Positions 1 to 8,689 of a stretch of DNA of 64,000 nucleotides are shown here, one piece after another (positions within the stretch are counted from its first letter, which is position 1; each line of letters begins with the position of its first letter). The stretch is taken from contig NZ_WHOA01000241.1 of the NCBI RefSeq assembly GCF_013141715.1, forward strand, positions 434,001-498,000, given 5' to 3'. Source of the DNA: Paenibacillus phytorum. Lineage in GTDB: Bacteria; Bacillota; Bacilli; Paenibacillales; NBRC-103111. Position numbers and translations under genes: made by a program. The notes under the pieces were generated by a model that saw only the letters and a list, made by a program, of their open reading frames with translations, did not search any database and was not told the origin of the DNA.

Positions 1-2
1 TA

Positions 3-215
3 ACGAAGCACTCTAATGTAACAGAAGAAAAGTTTAAAGAGTTGATGTTTAAGACTGGCGAGTTGACAAGGGATATTGGGACTACGGTCATTGGAATAGA
101 CGCCGTTAAATATGGCTTGATAGATCAAGTTGGCGGTATCGGTGATGCAATCCGAGAGCTTAATCAGCGAATAGAGATTAAGAAAGCAGCGGCGAGCGGA
201 GGCATTGTACAATGA
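3..215 (+). CDS. tepA: C-terminal end of a ClpP-like protease, TepA (partial)
   Basis: Only the last 70 codons are present; the gene enters from the left edge and stops at TGA 213-215. The visible part (GELTRDIGTTVIGIDAVKYG then GLIDQVGGIGDAI) reads like the C-terminal half of the ClpP/crotonase fold, with the usual helix after a GLIDQVGG turn. The call rests mainly on position: in Bacillales the ClpP-like translocation-enhancing protein TepA (YmfB) directly precedes ylzJ and spoIIIE, as here. Its stop overlaps the next start as ATGA, so translation is probably coupled. The catalytic serine and histidine lie outside the window, so activity cannot be judged. Confidence 0.75.
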   Translation, partial: TKHSNVTEEKFKELMFKTGELTRDIGTTVIGIDAVKYGLIDQVGGIGDAIRELNQRIEIKKAAASGGIVQ

Positions 216-451
216 TACATTACTCGGTTATACCGATGGATGTGATTTTTGAAGGAATGGAGACTTACGAACCCAAATTTATCGAAATCGATCAAGGTGG
301 AGTCAAAATGCAAATAGAACCGATTAGTGGCTTTCAGGCTCGAATTGTTAGGCTGTTTAGTTGTAATCCTCAGGACTATTTGAATAATCAATATGCCCCT
401 GGAACTATTATTTCATATAGTCCTGTAGTAGAGGCAACTTCAACTTTCTAG
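212..451 (+). CDS. ylzJ: YlzJ-like small protein
   Basis: A 79-residue protein of unknown biochemical role that begins MIHYSVIPMD, the family's characteristic opening. It has no signal peptide or membrane segment. Its ATG overlaps the tepA stop (ATGA at 212-215), implying translational coupling. It sits between tepA and spoIIIE as in other Bacillales, which is the strongest support for the name. The stop is 20 bp before the left arm of an inverted repeat that reaches into the spoIIIE ribosome site. Confidence 0.8.
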   Translation: MIHYSVIPMDVIFEGMETYEPKFIEIDQGGVKMQIEPISGFQARIVRLFSCNPQDYLNNQYAPGTIISYSPVVEATSTF

Positions 452-470
452 CTTGCTCTTCCTGTATCAT

Positions 471-507
471 CCCCCAAGTCAAATATGGTATAATGTGGAC
501 TTGGGGG
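471..507 (+). promoter_or_regulatory. Perfect inverted repeat masking the spoIIIE RBS, with a TATAAT in its loop
   Basis: CCCCCAAGTC at 471-480 is perfectly complementary to GACTTGGGGG at 498-507. The right arm contains the GGGGG of the spoIIIE Shine-Dalgarno (503-510). The 17-nt loop carries TATAAT at 489-494, a consensus -10 element; no clear -35 was seen 16-18 bp upstream. A transcript reading through from tepA-ylzJ could fold the hairpin and hide the RBS. A transcript starting near 501 from the internal -10 would lack the left arm and leave the RBS free. The repeat is seen; the regulatory meaning is inferred. Confidence 0.55.
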
Positions 508-515
508 TGGCAAGC

Positions 516-3065
516 GTGGCGAAACGCAAGAAAAAAGGTAAGGCTCTAAAAACAAGCTTGTTATTCGAGTTATATGGTATTCTCATTCTAATCTTTTCGG
601 TCATTGCACTTGCTCATCAAGGGCATGTCGGGAATTCGTTGATTTACCTTTTTCGATTTTTTGTGGGAACGTGGTATTCACTTATACCGCTGATTTTCAT
701 ATATGTGGCCTTATATGCGATGATCAAGAGAGCCTGGCCACAGATGGTTACGCCCAAGAAAGCAGGGATACTGCTGTTCATTCTTGGACTGCTAATAAAA
801 AATCATATTGATTTGTTCGCTCAATTATATCCTGATGGCGGTTTCACGTCTGGTAAAGTCATAGCATCAACATGGAATGCCATGTTAGATGGTCTGAAAC
901 CAACAGAAGCAGGCAAAGCGGCACTCGAGCATGGTATTGGTGGCGGCATGATTGGCGCTATGCTGTACAGTGTCCTTTACTTTCTGTTCGACTATTTGGG
1001 CGCGAGATTAATCCAATATGCGCTGTTTGTCATGGGCTTTATTCTGGCAACAGGTATTTCTTACGTGGACGTTGGCAATATCGTGAAGGGTCGATTCAGT
1101 AATGTTGGCCAAAATTTTAAAGATAGAATGAAAGAGTGGCTGCAAGATCGCGAAACACGTCAGCCCCAAACAGTCTCCGCAGGTGCTAGTGCAACTAAGG
1201 CGAAGAAATCTTCTTATGTTCCTGTTGATGATGAATTCGATGAAGAGGTTTTTCAGCCTGTTAAACGGGCGAAAAAGACACCACTTTTCATGGAGCTGCT
1301 TCGTCCTAATAAGGAAAGTCGGAAAAAGGCTGCAGTCGAGAATAATTCCAATGCAGATGAATTAAATGATTTAGATGCTGCTGATGAAACCGAGCAAGTT
1401 CTTTATAAGTCAAGCGCGAAGCAAGCTGCTGAATCAGATTCACCATCCACAGATCAACCAATCACACCTATTATTCGTGATTTTCAGGAGCAGGTTTTTC
1501 AAGAAGCTCAGCAGGCAGTCAAACAACCTGCAGCTTCCTCTACAGCGCCGGCCTCTAAAGTTCAGGGAGCAGGGGCTATTGACACGGATGATGAGCCAGT
1601 TACGCTGGAATTTCAGGAGAATGTGCCAATTGTTCAAACACGGCCATATGAAATGCCTTCCCTTGATTTATTAGCGAAGCCTGCTGTTGGCAAAGGCAGT
1701 GAGATGGCCGACTATAAAGCGAATGCAAGGAAGCTCGAAGCCACCTTGGAGAGCTTTGGGGTTCGTGCCAAGGTGCTAGAGGTCGTCAGAGGCCCTGCCG
1801 TGACACGCTATGAGATACAGCCTGACGTGGGTGTAAAGGTCAGCCGAATCGTCTCCTTGACCGATGATATCGCGTTGGCGCTTGCCGCCAAGGATATTCG
1901 GATGGAAGCTCCAATTCCTGGTAAAGCTGCGATCGGCATTGAGGTTCCGAATCTGGAGGTTTCGATTGTGACCATGCGTGAAGTCATGGAAACATCCGCT
2001 TTTCAAGAATCCAGCTCGCGGCTATCGGTTGTACTTGGGCGTGATATTTCTGGACAACCAATCGTCGGAAATTTGGCAAGAATGCCTCACTTACTTGTAG
2101 CAGGAGCCACCGGTTCAGGTAAATCCGTCTGTATTAATGGGATTATTACGAGCATTTTGTATAAAGCAAAGCCTAATGAAGTGAAGTTTCTTATGATCGA
2201 TCCGAAGATGGTTGAATTGAATGTCTATAATGGGATTCCACATCTACTGGCACCAGTTGTAACTGATCCTCGGCGAGCTTCGTTAGCTCTTAAGAAAGTC
2301 GTCGTTGAGATGGAAAAGCGTTATGAACTATTCTCGAAAAGCGGAACGCGAAATATTGAGGGCTACAATGCCATGTTGACTGAAAGCGGTACAGCAGTCC
2401 CTCTGCCATATTACGTGGTTATTGTGGACGAGTTAGCCGATTTAATGATGGTTGCTGCTAATGATGTGGAAGATTCTATCACGCGCCTTGCTCAAATGGC
2501 CCGCGCAGCAGGTATTCATTTAATTATTGCTACACAACGACCATCCGTTGATGTTATTACCGGCGTGATTAAAGCCAATATTCCATCGCGTATTGCATTT
2601 GGTGTTTCGTCTCAAGTGGACTCAAGGACCATTTTGGACATGGTTGGAGCCGAGAAGTTGTTAGGTCGAGGGGATATGCTTTATTTACCAGTAGGCTCGT
2701 CCAAACCTGTTCGTATTCAGGGTGCCTTTTTATCTGACCAAGAGGTTGAACATGTGGTTGGCTTTGTACGCACGCAAGAGCAGGCGAATTACCAAGAAGA
2801 AATGGTCCCGCATGTGGAAGAAATGCCGGAGCAGCAAAATGAATTTGAAGACGAGCTGTACGACCAGGCTGTTCAAATTGTATTGGAAGCCAAGCAAGCA
2901 TCTGTTTCCCTGCTGCAACGACGTATGAGAGTCGGTTATACACGTGCAGCACGGCTGGTTGACTCTATGGAAGCCAAAGGGGTCGTTGGCCCTTACGAAG
3001 GCAGTAAGCCTCGAGAGGTGCTGATGTCGATTGAACAATATCATCATAATCGGATCAGTTCCTAA
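516..3065 (+). CDS. spoIIIE: FtsK/SpoIIIE DNA translocase
   Basis: Membrane-anchored hexameric ATPase that pumps chromosomal DNA through the division or sporulation septum. From GTG 516 it is 849 residues, close to the usual size. Layout: about four membrane segments in the first 190 residues; a low-complexity linker rich in Ala, Gln, Asp and Glu; the motor domain with Walker A GATGSGKS near 530-537 and Walker B VIVDELADLM; and a C-terminal winged-helix gamma domain (LLQRRMRVGYTRAARLVD) that reads oriented sequence motifs. An upstream in-frame ATG at 453 exists, but GTG 516 has GGGGGTGG five to six bases before it and the typical lysine-rich start (AKRKKKGK). Position after ylzJ supports SpoIIIE over a generic FtsK. 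A strong terminator follows. Confidence 0.93.
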   Translation: MAKRKKKGKALKTSLLFELYGILILIFSVIALAHQGHVGNSLIYLFRFFVGTWYSLIPLIFIYVALYAMIKRAWPQMVTPKKAGILLFILGLLIKNHIDLFAQLYPDGGFTSGKVIASTWNAMLDGLKPTEAGKAALEHGIGGGMIGAMLYSVLYFLFDYLGARLIQYALFVMGFILATGISYVDVGNIVKGRFSNVGQNFKDRMKEWLQDRETRQPQTVSAGASATKAKKSSYVPVDDEFDEEVFQPVKRAKKTPLFMELLRPNKESRKKAAVENNSNADELNDLDAADETEQVLYKSSAKQAAESDSPSTDQPITPIIRDFQEQVFQEAQQAVKQPAASSTAPASKVQGAGAIDTDDEPVTLEFQENVPIVQTRPYEMPSLDLLAKPAVGKGSEMADYKANARKLEATLESFGVRAKVLEVVRGPAVTRYEIQPDVGVKVSRIVSLTDDIALALAAKDIRMEAPIPGKAAIGIEVPNLEVSIVTMREVMETSAFQESSSRLSVVLGRDISGQPIVGNLARMPHLLVAGATGSGKSVCINGIITSILYKAKPNEVKFLMIDPKMVELNVYNGIPHLLAPVVTDPRRASLALKKVVVEMEKRYELFSKSGTRNIEGYNAMLTESGTAVPLPYYVVIVDELADLMMVAANDVEDSITRLAQMARAAGIHLIIATQRPSVDVITGVIKANIPSRIAFGVSSQVDSRTILDMVGAEKLLGRGDMLYLPVGSSKPVRIQGAFLSDQEVEHVVGFVRTQEQANYQEEMVPHVEEMPEQQNEFEDELYDQAVQIVLEAKQASVSLLQRRMRVGYTRAARLVDSMEAKGVVGPYEGSKPREVLMSIEQYHHNRISS

Positions 3066-3087
3066 CTTAAAAAGACGATTGTACAAG

Positions 3088-3115
3088 CACTCTCCTCAGG
3101 AGAGTGTTTTTTTTT
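3088..3115 (+). terminator. Rho-independent terminator after spoIIIE
   Basis: CACTCTCC at 3088-3095 pairs with GGAGAGTG at 3099-3106 across a TCA loop and is followed by nine T residues. Confidence 0.9.
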
Positions 3116-3189
3116 GTATAAACAAAGAGTCCCTTTCTCATAATAAGCAAGAAAAGGCTGTAATTTGAAAAGTGAGGTTGAGAAGGGGA

Positions 3190-3969
3190 ATGAATAAACG
3201 ATTAATTGTACTTACATTTTGTATTGTTTTCGTACTAGTTGTCGCTTTTCAGTTGAAGGGAAAGTTCAATCCACCTGCAGAAGAAACGTTTAGTAAAAAT
3301 GAAGTGCGTTATGGAGCCACAGGAGCTGACGTTAACGAGCTGCAAGGCAGATTGAAGTTCATTGGTTTCTATAACGGCAGTATAGACGGAGATTATGGGT
3401 ATAAAACTTTAACGGCAGTGAAGCGATTCCAAGGTGAGTTTGGGATGAAAGTAGATGGTGTAGTAGGTCCCAAGACCAAGCTTAAACTGTGGGAAGCAAC
3501 GAAGAATTGGAAGCCTACTGCACCATCCACAGGAGGACAAAGCGGCGCAGGCAAAGAGACAGCTACTTCAAATCAAAAGCCAGCCAATTTGCTGCCTTCT
3601 AATAACCTAGGCTTGTCTGAGCAGGATATTAATCTGATGGCGAATGCTGTACATGGTGAGGCTAGGGGAGAACCATATATTGGTCAAGTAGCCGTAGCAG
3701 CTGTTATATTGAATCGTGTAAAGTCAGCAAGTTTTCCTAATACGGTTTCTGGTGTTATCTTTCAGCCTGGCGCTTTCACAGCCGTAGCAGATGGCCAAAT
3801 TTGGCTAACACCAGACGAATCAACGAAAAAAGCCGTAAAGGATGCGCTGAGTGGGTGGGACCCTACGGGCGGTTGTATCTATTATTTCAACCCGGTAACA
3901 GCGACATCCAAATGGATTTGGAGCAGGCCGCAAGTCAAAAATATTGGAAAGCATATTTTCTGTAAATAA
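3190..3969 (+). CDS. SleB/CwlJ-family cell wall hydrolase with peptidoglycan-binding domain
   Basis: Exported peptidoglycan hydrolase of about 259 residues. An N-terminal hydrophobic segment (LIVLTFCIVFVLVVAF) acts as signal or anchor. A PG_binding_1 domain follows near residues 35-105 (GADVNELQGRLKFIGFYNG then DGDYGYKTLTAVKRFQ), then a low-complexity linker and a Hydrolase_2 catalytic domain (MANAVHGEARGEPYIGQVAV; catalytic Glu in HGEARGE). This is the architecture of SleB, the lytic transglycosylase that degrades spore cortex. sleB normally sits beside ypeB, which is absent here, so this may be a paralogue. ATG 3190 gives a clean lysine-then-hydrophobic start; GTG 3172 is an in-frame alternative with no better ribosome site. 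Confidence 0.82.
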   Translation: MNKRLIVLTFCIVFVLVVAFQLKGKFNPPAEETFSKNEVRYGATGADVNELQGRLKFIGFYNGSIDGDYGYKTLTAVKRFQGEFGMKVDGVVGPKTKLKLWEATKNWKPTAPSTGGQSGAGKETATSNQKPANLLPSNNLGLSEQDINLMANAVHGEARGEPYIGQVAVAAVILNRVKSASFPNTVSGVIFQPGAFTAVADGQIWLTPDESTKKAVKDALSGWDPTGGCIYYFNPVTATSKWIWSRPQVKNIGKHIFCK

Positions 3970-4070
3970 TTTAGACATGGGCAAGGAGAAGGAACCAGCT
4001 TTGGTTGCTTCTCCTCTTCGTATAGGAATATAATGGATTTATATCACGGACAAAGAAGGGAGACCGACCT

Positions 4071-5351
4071 TTGAAGCATATACAATTTGAGCGCACTACA
4101 TGGAATCATATACGTTTACATGTGCTGCCGACAGACCGGTTTAAAACGTTTGCCATTTCAGTGTACATAGGCCGTCCTCTAGAGGAAGATACGGTCACGA
4201 GTACCGCATTAACACCATTTGTACTTCGTAGAGGTACGGAATTACGACCAGAAACGAAGCAATTTCGAGAATATTTAGATGATTTATATGGTGCAGGATT
4301 CGGCTTTGATATTTATAAACGTGGCGATTACCAAATTGTTCAGTTACGTATGGATATCATCAATGACCGATTCGTGAAATCGGCCCAATCTTTATTAAAG
4401 CAGGGACTTGATTTCGTTGGGGAAACTTTGACAAAGCCAGCCCTAGAAGAAGGACATTTTCGTAACAAATATGTCGATGCTGAGAAGCAGACTCTCCAGA
4501 AGCGCATAGAATCAGTCATTAACGATAAAATTCGTTACGCGGCTGAACGTTGTATCGAAGAAATGTGCAGTGATGATCCTTATCGGCTTCACCCTTTGGG
4601 TAAAATCGATGATTTGGACCCTATCAATGCTGAGCAACTGTACGAACAATATAAACACTGGCTTCAAACCGCACCAATCGATATTTATGTCGTTGGAAAT
4701 ACGACGCTTTCTGAAGTAGAGGGCATTGTAAAGCAGGCATTCTCCATTGAACGTAAAGAGGATGTCGGTTATATAACATCTGCCCCGCGGGGGGCATCAG
4801 GTGATGTGAAGACAATCGTTGAACGTCTGGATGTTAATCAAGGGAAACTGAACATGGGATTGCGTACCAATATTTCGTATCGAGATGAGCAGTACCCAGT
4901 AGCTCTTATGTATAATGGCGTTCTCGGAGGTTACCCGCACTCCAAATTGTTTACGAATGTTCGTGAGAAAGCGAGTCTTGCCTATTATGCCTCTTCTCGG
5001 TTTGATGGTCACAAAGGCATTCTGACGATTCAATCGGGGATTGAAATGGCGAATTATGAGAAAGCGGTTGATATCATTAAAAAGCAGCTGACTGCCATGG
5101 AGCAAGGTGAGATCAGTGATATTGAATGGAATCAAACCCGTGCCATGATTGCCAATCAACTGCGCGAAATTCAGGATTCCGCATTTGAATTAATTTCATT
5201 TGACTTTAATGCTATTTTATCTGGAAAAGAACGTACGGTTTCAGGCTTGATTGAATCTGTGGAGCAGGTAGATATTACGGCTATTGCAGAAGCTGCTAAG
5301 CGTGTTCAACTGGATACGATATACTTTTTGCGGGACCAGAAGGGAGAGTAG
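4071..5351 (+). CDS. ymfF: M16-family protein YmfF, EF-P modification associated
   Basis: Member of the M16 (pitrilysin) fold, 426 residues, about the family size. It lacks the zinc-binding HxxEH motif: the matching segment reads TPFVLRRGTELRPETKQF, so it is a non-catalytic partner. In Bacillus subtilis YmfF, YmfH and YmfI are required for 5-aminopentanol modification of elongation factor P at the conserved lysine. Start is TTG 4071, eight bases after GGGAG. ymfH begins three bases after its stop and ymfI overlaps ymfH, so the three form one translational unit. The pairing of an inactive and an active M16 protein is typical of heterodimeric members. Confidence 0.87.
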   Translation: MKHIQFERTTWNHIRLHVLPTDRFKTFAISVYIGRPLEEDTVTSTALTPFVLRRGTELRPETKQFREYLDDLYGAGFGFDIYKRGDYQIVQLRMDIINDRFVKSAQSLLKQGLDFVGETLTKPALEEGHFRNKYVDAEKQTLQKRIESVINDKIRYAAERCIEEMCSDDPYRLHPLGKIDDLDPINAEQLYEQYKHWLQTAPIDIYVVGNTTLSEVEGIVKQAFSIERKEDVGYITSAPRGASGDVKTIVERLDVNQGKLNMGLRTNISYRDEQYPVALMYNGVLGGYPHSKLFTNVREKASLAYYASSRFDGHKGILTIQSGIEMANYEKAVDIIKKQLTAMEQGEISDIEWNQTRAMIANQLREIQDSAFELISFDFNAILSGKERTVSGLIESVEQVDITAIAEAAKRVQLDTIYFLRDQKGE

Positions 5352-5354
5352 AAG

Positions 5355-6644
5355 ATGCAGGTTATTCCTTATCCACACCTTGGTGAAACCATTTATCACG
5401 AGAAGCTTGATAATGGGCTACATGTGTTTGTACTACCCAAAGATGGTTTCCAGAAAACCTATGCGACGTTCACGACGCAATTCGGATCTGTTGACAACTT
5501 TTTTCAAGTTGAAGGGAAAGAGGCAGTCCAAGTTCCGGATGGCATTGCTCATTTTCTGGAGCACAAAATGTTTGAGGAACCTGAAGGTGATATATTCGCT
5601 ACTTTCGCTTCAAACGGCGCTTCGGCTAATGCTTTTACAAGCTTTGATCGGACAGCGTACTTATTTTCATCCACGGATCACTATTTAACAAATTTAACGA
5701 CATTAATTAATTTTGTGCAAAATCCTTATTTTACAGATGAAAATGTAGAAAAGGAAAAAGGTATTATTGGTCAAGAGATCAAAATGTACGAAGATAATGC
5801 GGATTGGAGAAGCTATTATGGATTAATTGAATCCTTATATGCTAAGCATCCTATCCATATCGATATCGCTGGTACAGTAGAGTCCATTGCCGAAATCTCA
5901 AAAGAAACCTTGTATGAGTGCTACAACACATTCTATCACCCCAGCAATATGAGCTTGTTTGTGGTTGGAGGCGTAGATCCAGAAGAGGTTATTTCGTTAG
6001 TTAAAGAGAATCAAGCTGCCAAAACTTTTCCGCCTCAAGGAAATATCCAACGATTTTTCCCAGATGAGCCATTAGAAGTGAAGGAAGCGCGCAGAGTGAC
6101 ATTACTTCCTGTTTCAATGCCAAAATGCTTAATCGGATTCAAGGAGCCTGCGCCTTCTGTAAGTGGGAAAGACTTACTAGTTAGAGAATTGACTACGAAA
6201 TTAATGTTGGATGTTTTGTTCAGTTCAAGCTCTGATATTTATCAGGCACTATATGATGAGCAATTGATTTCTGATAATTTTGGTCATGAATATAATTGCA
6301 GTGAGGGTTATGCTTTCTCCATTCTTGGCGGAGATACCAAAGATCCGGACCAACTTGTAGCGCGCATACGCGAAGAGGTTGAGAAACGTAAGGATCCAGG
6401 ACTAGATGAAGTCACCTTCGAGCGGAGTCGTAAGAAGAAAATTGGTAATTTCCTACGGATGATGAACTCACCGGAATCCATAGCGAATGAATTCACTAAA
6501 TACCGTTTCAAAGATATTGATTTATTCGATATATTACCTGTTTACGAGCAAATTACACTTGATGACGTGAACCGTCGGTTCCGCGAGCATTTTGACTGGA
6601 GCAGACTTGCTATTTCGATTGTGCAAAGTCGTAAGCCATCGTGA
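5355..6644 (+). CDS. ymfH: M16-family zinc peptidase YmfH, EF-P modification associated
   Basis: Active-type M16 peptidase of 429 residues with the inverted zinc motif HFLEH at residues 66-70. A downstream Glu in the ENVEKEKGIIGQEIKMYEDN segment is the probable third ligand. It probably pairs with YmfF, encoded just upstream. Genetic work in B. subtilis links YmfF, YmfH and the reductase YmfI to 5-aminopentanol modification of EF-P; the actual peptidase substrate is not known to me. The 3' end overlaps the ymfI start by four bases (GTGA). Confidence 0.88.
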   Translation: MQVIPYPHLGETIYHEKLDNGLHVFVLPKDGFQKTYATFTTQFGSVDNFFQVEGKEAVQVPDGIAHFLEHKMFEEPEGDIFATFASNGASANAFTSFDRTAYLFSSTDHYLTNLTTLINFVQNPYFTDENVEKEKGIIGQEIKMYEDNADWRSYYGLIESLYAKHPIHIDIAGTVESIAEISKETLYECYNTFYHPSNMSLFVVGGVDPEEVISLVKENQAAKTFPPQGNIQRFFPDEPLEVKEARRVTLLPVSMPKCLIGFKEPAPSVSGKDLLVRELTTKLMLDVLFSSSSDIYQALYDEQLISDNFGHEYNCSEGYAFSILGGDTKDPDQLVARIREEVEKRKDPGLDEVTFERSRKKKIGNFLRMMNSPESIANEFTKYRFKDIDLFDILPVYEQITLDDVNRRFREHFDWSRLAISIVQSRKPS

Positions 6645-7396
6645 CGTTCCCTAAGCCATTCAGTGAACAAACAGTTCTTATAACAGGAGCTAGCCGGGGA
6701 ATTGGTGCTGCGATTGCTGAGCGTTTTGCCGCGGTAGGCATGAACGTTGTTATTCACTACCGTGAATCACACGAAGCTGCTAATGAAGTGGCCAGATCCT
6801 GCATGAAGCATGGCGCCAAAGTGTTAACCGTATCCGCGGATGTAAAATCTCGTGAGCAAATCAATAAAATGCAAGAAAAGCTGGAACAAAGAGACATGGT
6901 CCCTGATATTATCGTCAACAATGCGGGTATTTCTCACTTTGGTATGCTTTCTGATGTTAGCGAAGAAGATTGGGACCTGGTAATGAATGTTAATCTTAAA
7001 GGCGCCTTTCTTTGTACACAAACTTTCATGACGGCAATGGTCAAACAAAAGTATGGCCGCATTATTAACGTATCCTCTATATGGGGCATCTCAGGTGCCT
7101 CCTGTGAGGTTGTATACTCAACAGCTAAAGGTGGGTTGAACGCCTTCACGAAGGCGTTAGCGAAGGAGCTGGCTCCTTCTGGTGTGACGGTGAATGCCGT
7201 AGCGCCTGGTGCGGTACATACCGAAATGATGGCAGGATTTCAGCCCGAGGAGCGAGAAGCGATTACCAATGAAATTCCGGCAGGTCGTTTTGCATTGCCT
7301 GATGAAGTGGCTTCGCTTGTATACTTTCTAGCACTTCCTGAATCCGGTTATATTACGGGTCAAATCATAAGTCCGAACGGTGGATGGTTAACCTGA
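6641..7396 (+). CDS. ymfI: SDR reductase YmfI (EF-P 5-aminopentanone reductase)
   Basis: Classical short-chain dehydrogenase/reductase of 251 residues. It has the N-terminal nucleotide-binding turn TGASRGIGAAIA, the NNAG motif, the catalytic Ser of NVSSIWG and the YSTAKGG catalytic Tyr-Lys pair. It resembles FabG, but its place as the third gene of ymfFHI identifies it as the enzyme that reduces 5-aminopentanone on EF-P to 5-aminopentanol. Translation starts at GTG 6641, overlapping the ymfH stop. A FabG-like role cannot be excluded by sequence alone, but fatty acid genes are absent here. Confidence 0.87.
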   Translation: MTFPKPFSEQTVLITGASRGIGAAIAERFAAVGMNVVIHYRESHEAANEVARSCMKHGAKVLTVSADVKSREQINKMQEKLEQRDMVPDIIVNNAGISHFGMLSDVSEEDWDLVMNVNLKGAFLCTQTFMTAMVKQKYGRIINVSSIWGISGASCEVVYSTAKGGLNAFTKALAKELAPSGVTVNAVAPGAVHTEMMAGFQPEEREAITNEIPAGRFALPDEVASLVYFLALPESGYITGQIISPNGGWLT

Positions 7397-7405
7397 GAAC
7401 AGAGT

Positions 7406-7489
7406 AAGAAGCCTCGCGCATAATTTTAAGCTGGGAAGCGAATATTACGTATGTAATGACCATTTCTCATAACTCAAAGGAGGCTTCTT
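7406..7489 (+). promoter_or_regulatory. Long-range inverted repeat pairing with the ymfJ RBS
   Basis: AAGAAGCCTC at 7406-7415 is perfectly complementary to GAGGCTTCTT at 7480-7489. The right arm covers the GGAGG of the ymfJ ribosome site (AAAGGAGG 7476-7483), which lies 9 bases before ATG 7493. The 64-nt loop also contains the small palindrome ATTACGTATGTAAT. Masking of the RBS in a read-through transcript is an inference. Confidence 0.45.
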
Positions 7490-7492
7490 ACA

Positions 7493-7744
7493 ATGGCTAC
7501 TGTACTTAAAGTATTTGATAAGTGGAAAGAGTTTTTGGCTGAACGTGTGAGTCAGGCTGGGCATGCGGGGATGAGTGAGGAAACCATTTCTAAACTCGCT
7601 TTTCAAATCGGTGAATTTCTAGCCAATAAAGTAGATCCCGAAAATGAACAAGAGCGAGTGCTCAAAGAGCTGTGGGATGCAGGAGATGAGCAAGAAAAGC
7701 TTACAATTGCTCGCCTCATGGTAAAATTAGTAGACAAAGGTTAA
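7493..7744 (+). CDS. ymfJ: DUF3243 protein YmfJ
   Basis: An 83-residue acidic, helical protein of the DUF3243 family, function unknown. The family pattern is visible: an early KWKEFLAERV helix, the SKLAFQIGEFLANKVDPENE segment, and a C-terminal helix ending LMVKLVDKG. AAAGGAGG precedes the ATG. Its position between ymfI and ymfK matches Bacillus. A terminator follows it, and the RBS is part of a 10-bp inverted repeat. Confidence 0.85.
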   Translation: MATVLKVFDKWKEFLAERVSQAGHAGMSEETISKLAFQIGEFLANKVDPENEQERVLKELWDAGDEQEKLTIARLMVKLVDKG

Positions 7745-7777
7745 TAACCGTTTTACAATTCAATAGGGTACTATGTG

Positions 7778-7804
7778 AAAGCCTCCTCTTTCGGAGGCTT
7801 TTGC
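7778..7804 (+). terminator. Terminator after ymfJ
   Basis: AAAGCCTCC and GGAGGCTTT enclose a six-base loop at 7778-7801. The trailing T-run is short, so termination may be partial, and the lipoprotein gene starts shortly after. Confidence 0.7.
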
Positions 7805-7837
7805 ACGCTTTATAAGGAAGAAAGGAATTGTAATATC

Positions 7838-8689
7838 ATGGTAATCAAACGTTTTATGCTTGCTATATTGCTCTTATCTTTTATCTTAACAGGGTGTGGG
7901 AATCGTGGAATTCCAGCCATTAAGCAAGAATTGTTGGATAATAAATTATCTGTACTTATGCTGACAGGTACTAGTATGTCTGCGCCAGCTAAACAGTCGG
8001 TAGGAAATGCGCTTCAGCAGTGGAGAGATGCGAATTTTATAGCCTTCGATTGGATCAAGGATTTGAATCAACTGGATGAAAGCGTTATAACAAAGTTGAA
8101 AGCAAGTAAATATGATTACATATATGTCATTGGTAATGAACTGTTTCCTTCTGCTAATGGGGTGATTGGACAAGGGCTTTCGATGGGTAAATGGACCTTA
8201 TTACAAAGTCAGCTTGATGCCAAAGGGATCACAAGCCAGGTCAATGAGCAAGCTTCGTTCTTGCAAATTGATGCTCTTCAGATTGAGACCTTGAAAAATA
8301 AATGGATTCAAGACCTATTAGCACAAAACGTTGTCGTGGAGTGGGTGACTCGAAGTGATCGTCCTATTCCCTCTGCTTGGGCACCTTCGGAGGAAGCGGA
8401 TCATATCGTATTACTCGATAATAATGAACAATGGTTTCAGCAATTATCCTTCCAAACGAGGCAGCATCACTCGAGCAACATTATTTTCTATACACCAGTA
8501 GATGAGGCGCAAGTACAAAAGGCTAAGTCTATCGGAGTATCGGTTGTGGATATTACAGGAGCTGTATCGGCTGAACTTAACTGGGCCCAAATCCTGGACA
8601 ATCGTCTCGCTATGATGAAAACCAGTTCATGGAAAAAAGGTGGTATGATTTACAACGAACAAGAGCTTAAAGAACTAAAAATGAAATAA
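7838..8689 (+). CDS. Putative lipoprotein of unknown function
   Basis: A 283-residue predicted lipoprotein. It opens with a lysine-arginine n-region, a hydrophobic core and the lipobox LTGC followed by GN, so it should be cleaved before Cys and anchored on the outer face of the membrane. ATG 7838, preceded by AAGGA, gives the natural signal peptide; an in-frame start further upstream would run through the terminator. The body alternates hydrophobic strands and helices (VLMLTG, YDYIYVIGNELF, ADHIVLLDNN), reminiscent of a BMP-type periplasmic-binding fold, but I see no family-defining motif. It sits where Bacillus has no gene, between ymfJ and ymfK. Confidence 0.7.
   Translation: MVIKRFMLAILLLSFILTGCGNRGIPAIKQELLDNKLSVLMLTGTSMSAPAKQSVGNALQQWRDANFIAFDWIKDLNQLDESVITKLKASKYDYIYVIGNELFPSANGVIGQGLSMGKWTLLQSQLDAKGITSQVNEQASFLQIDALQIETLKNKWIQDLLAQNVVVEWVTRSDRPIPSAWAPSEEADHIVLLDNNEQWFQQLSFQTRQHHSSNIIFYTPVDEAQVQKAKSIGVSVVDITGAVSAELNWAQILDNRLAMMKTSSWKKGGMIYNEQELKELKMK

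Noticed and set aside
2569..3086. Open minus-strand frames across the 3' end of spoIIIE
   Set aside because: They lie antisense to a well-conserved coding region, have no ribosome sites and no recognisable domains.
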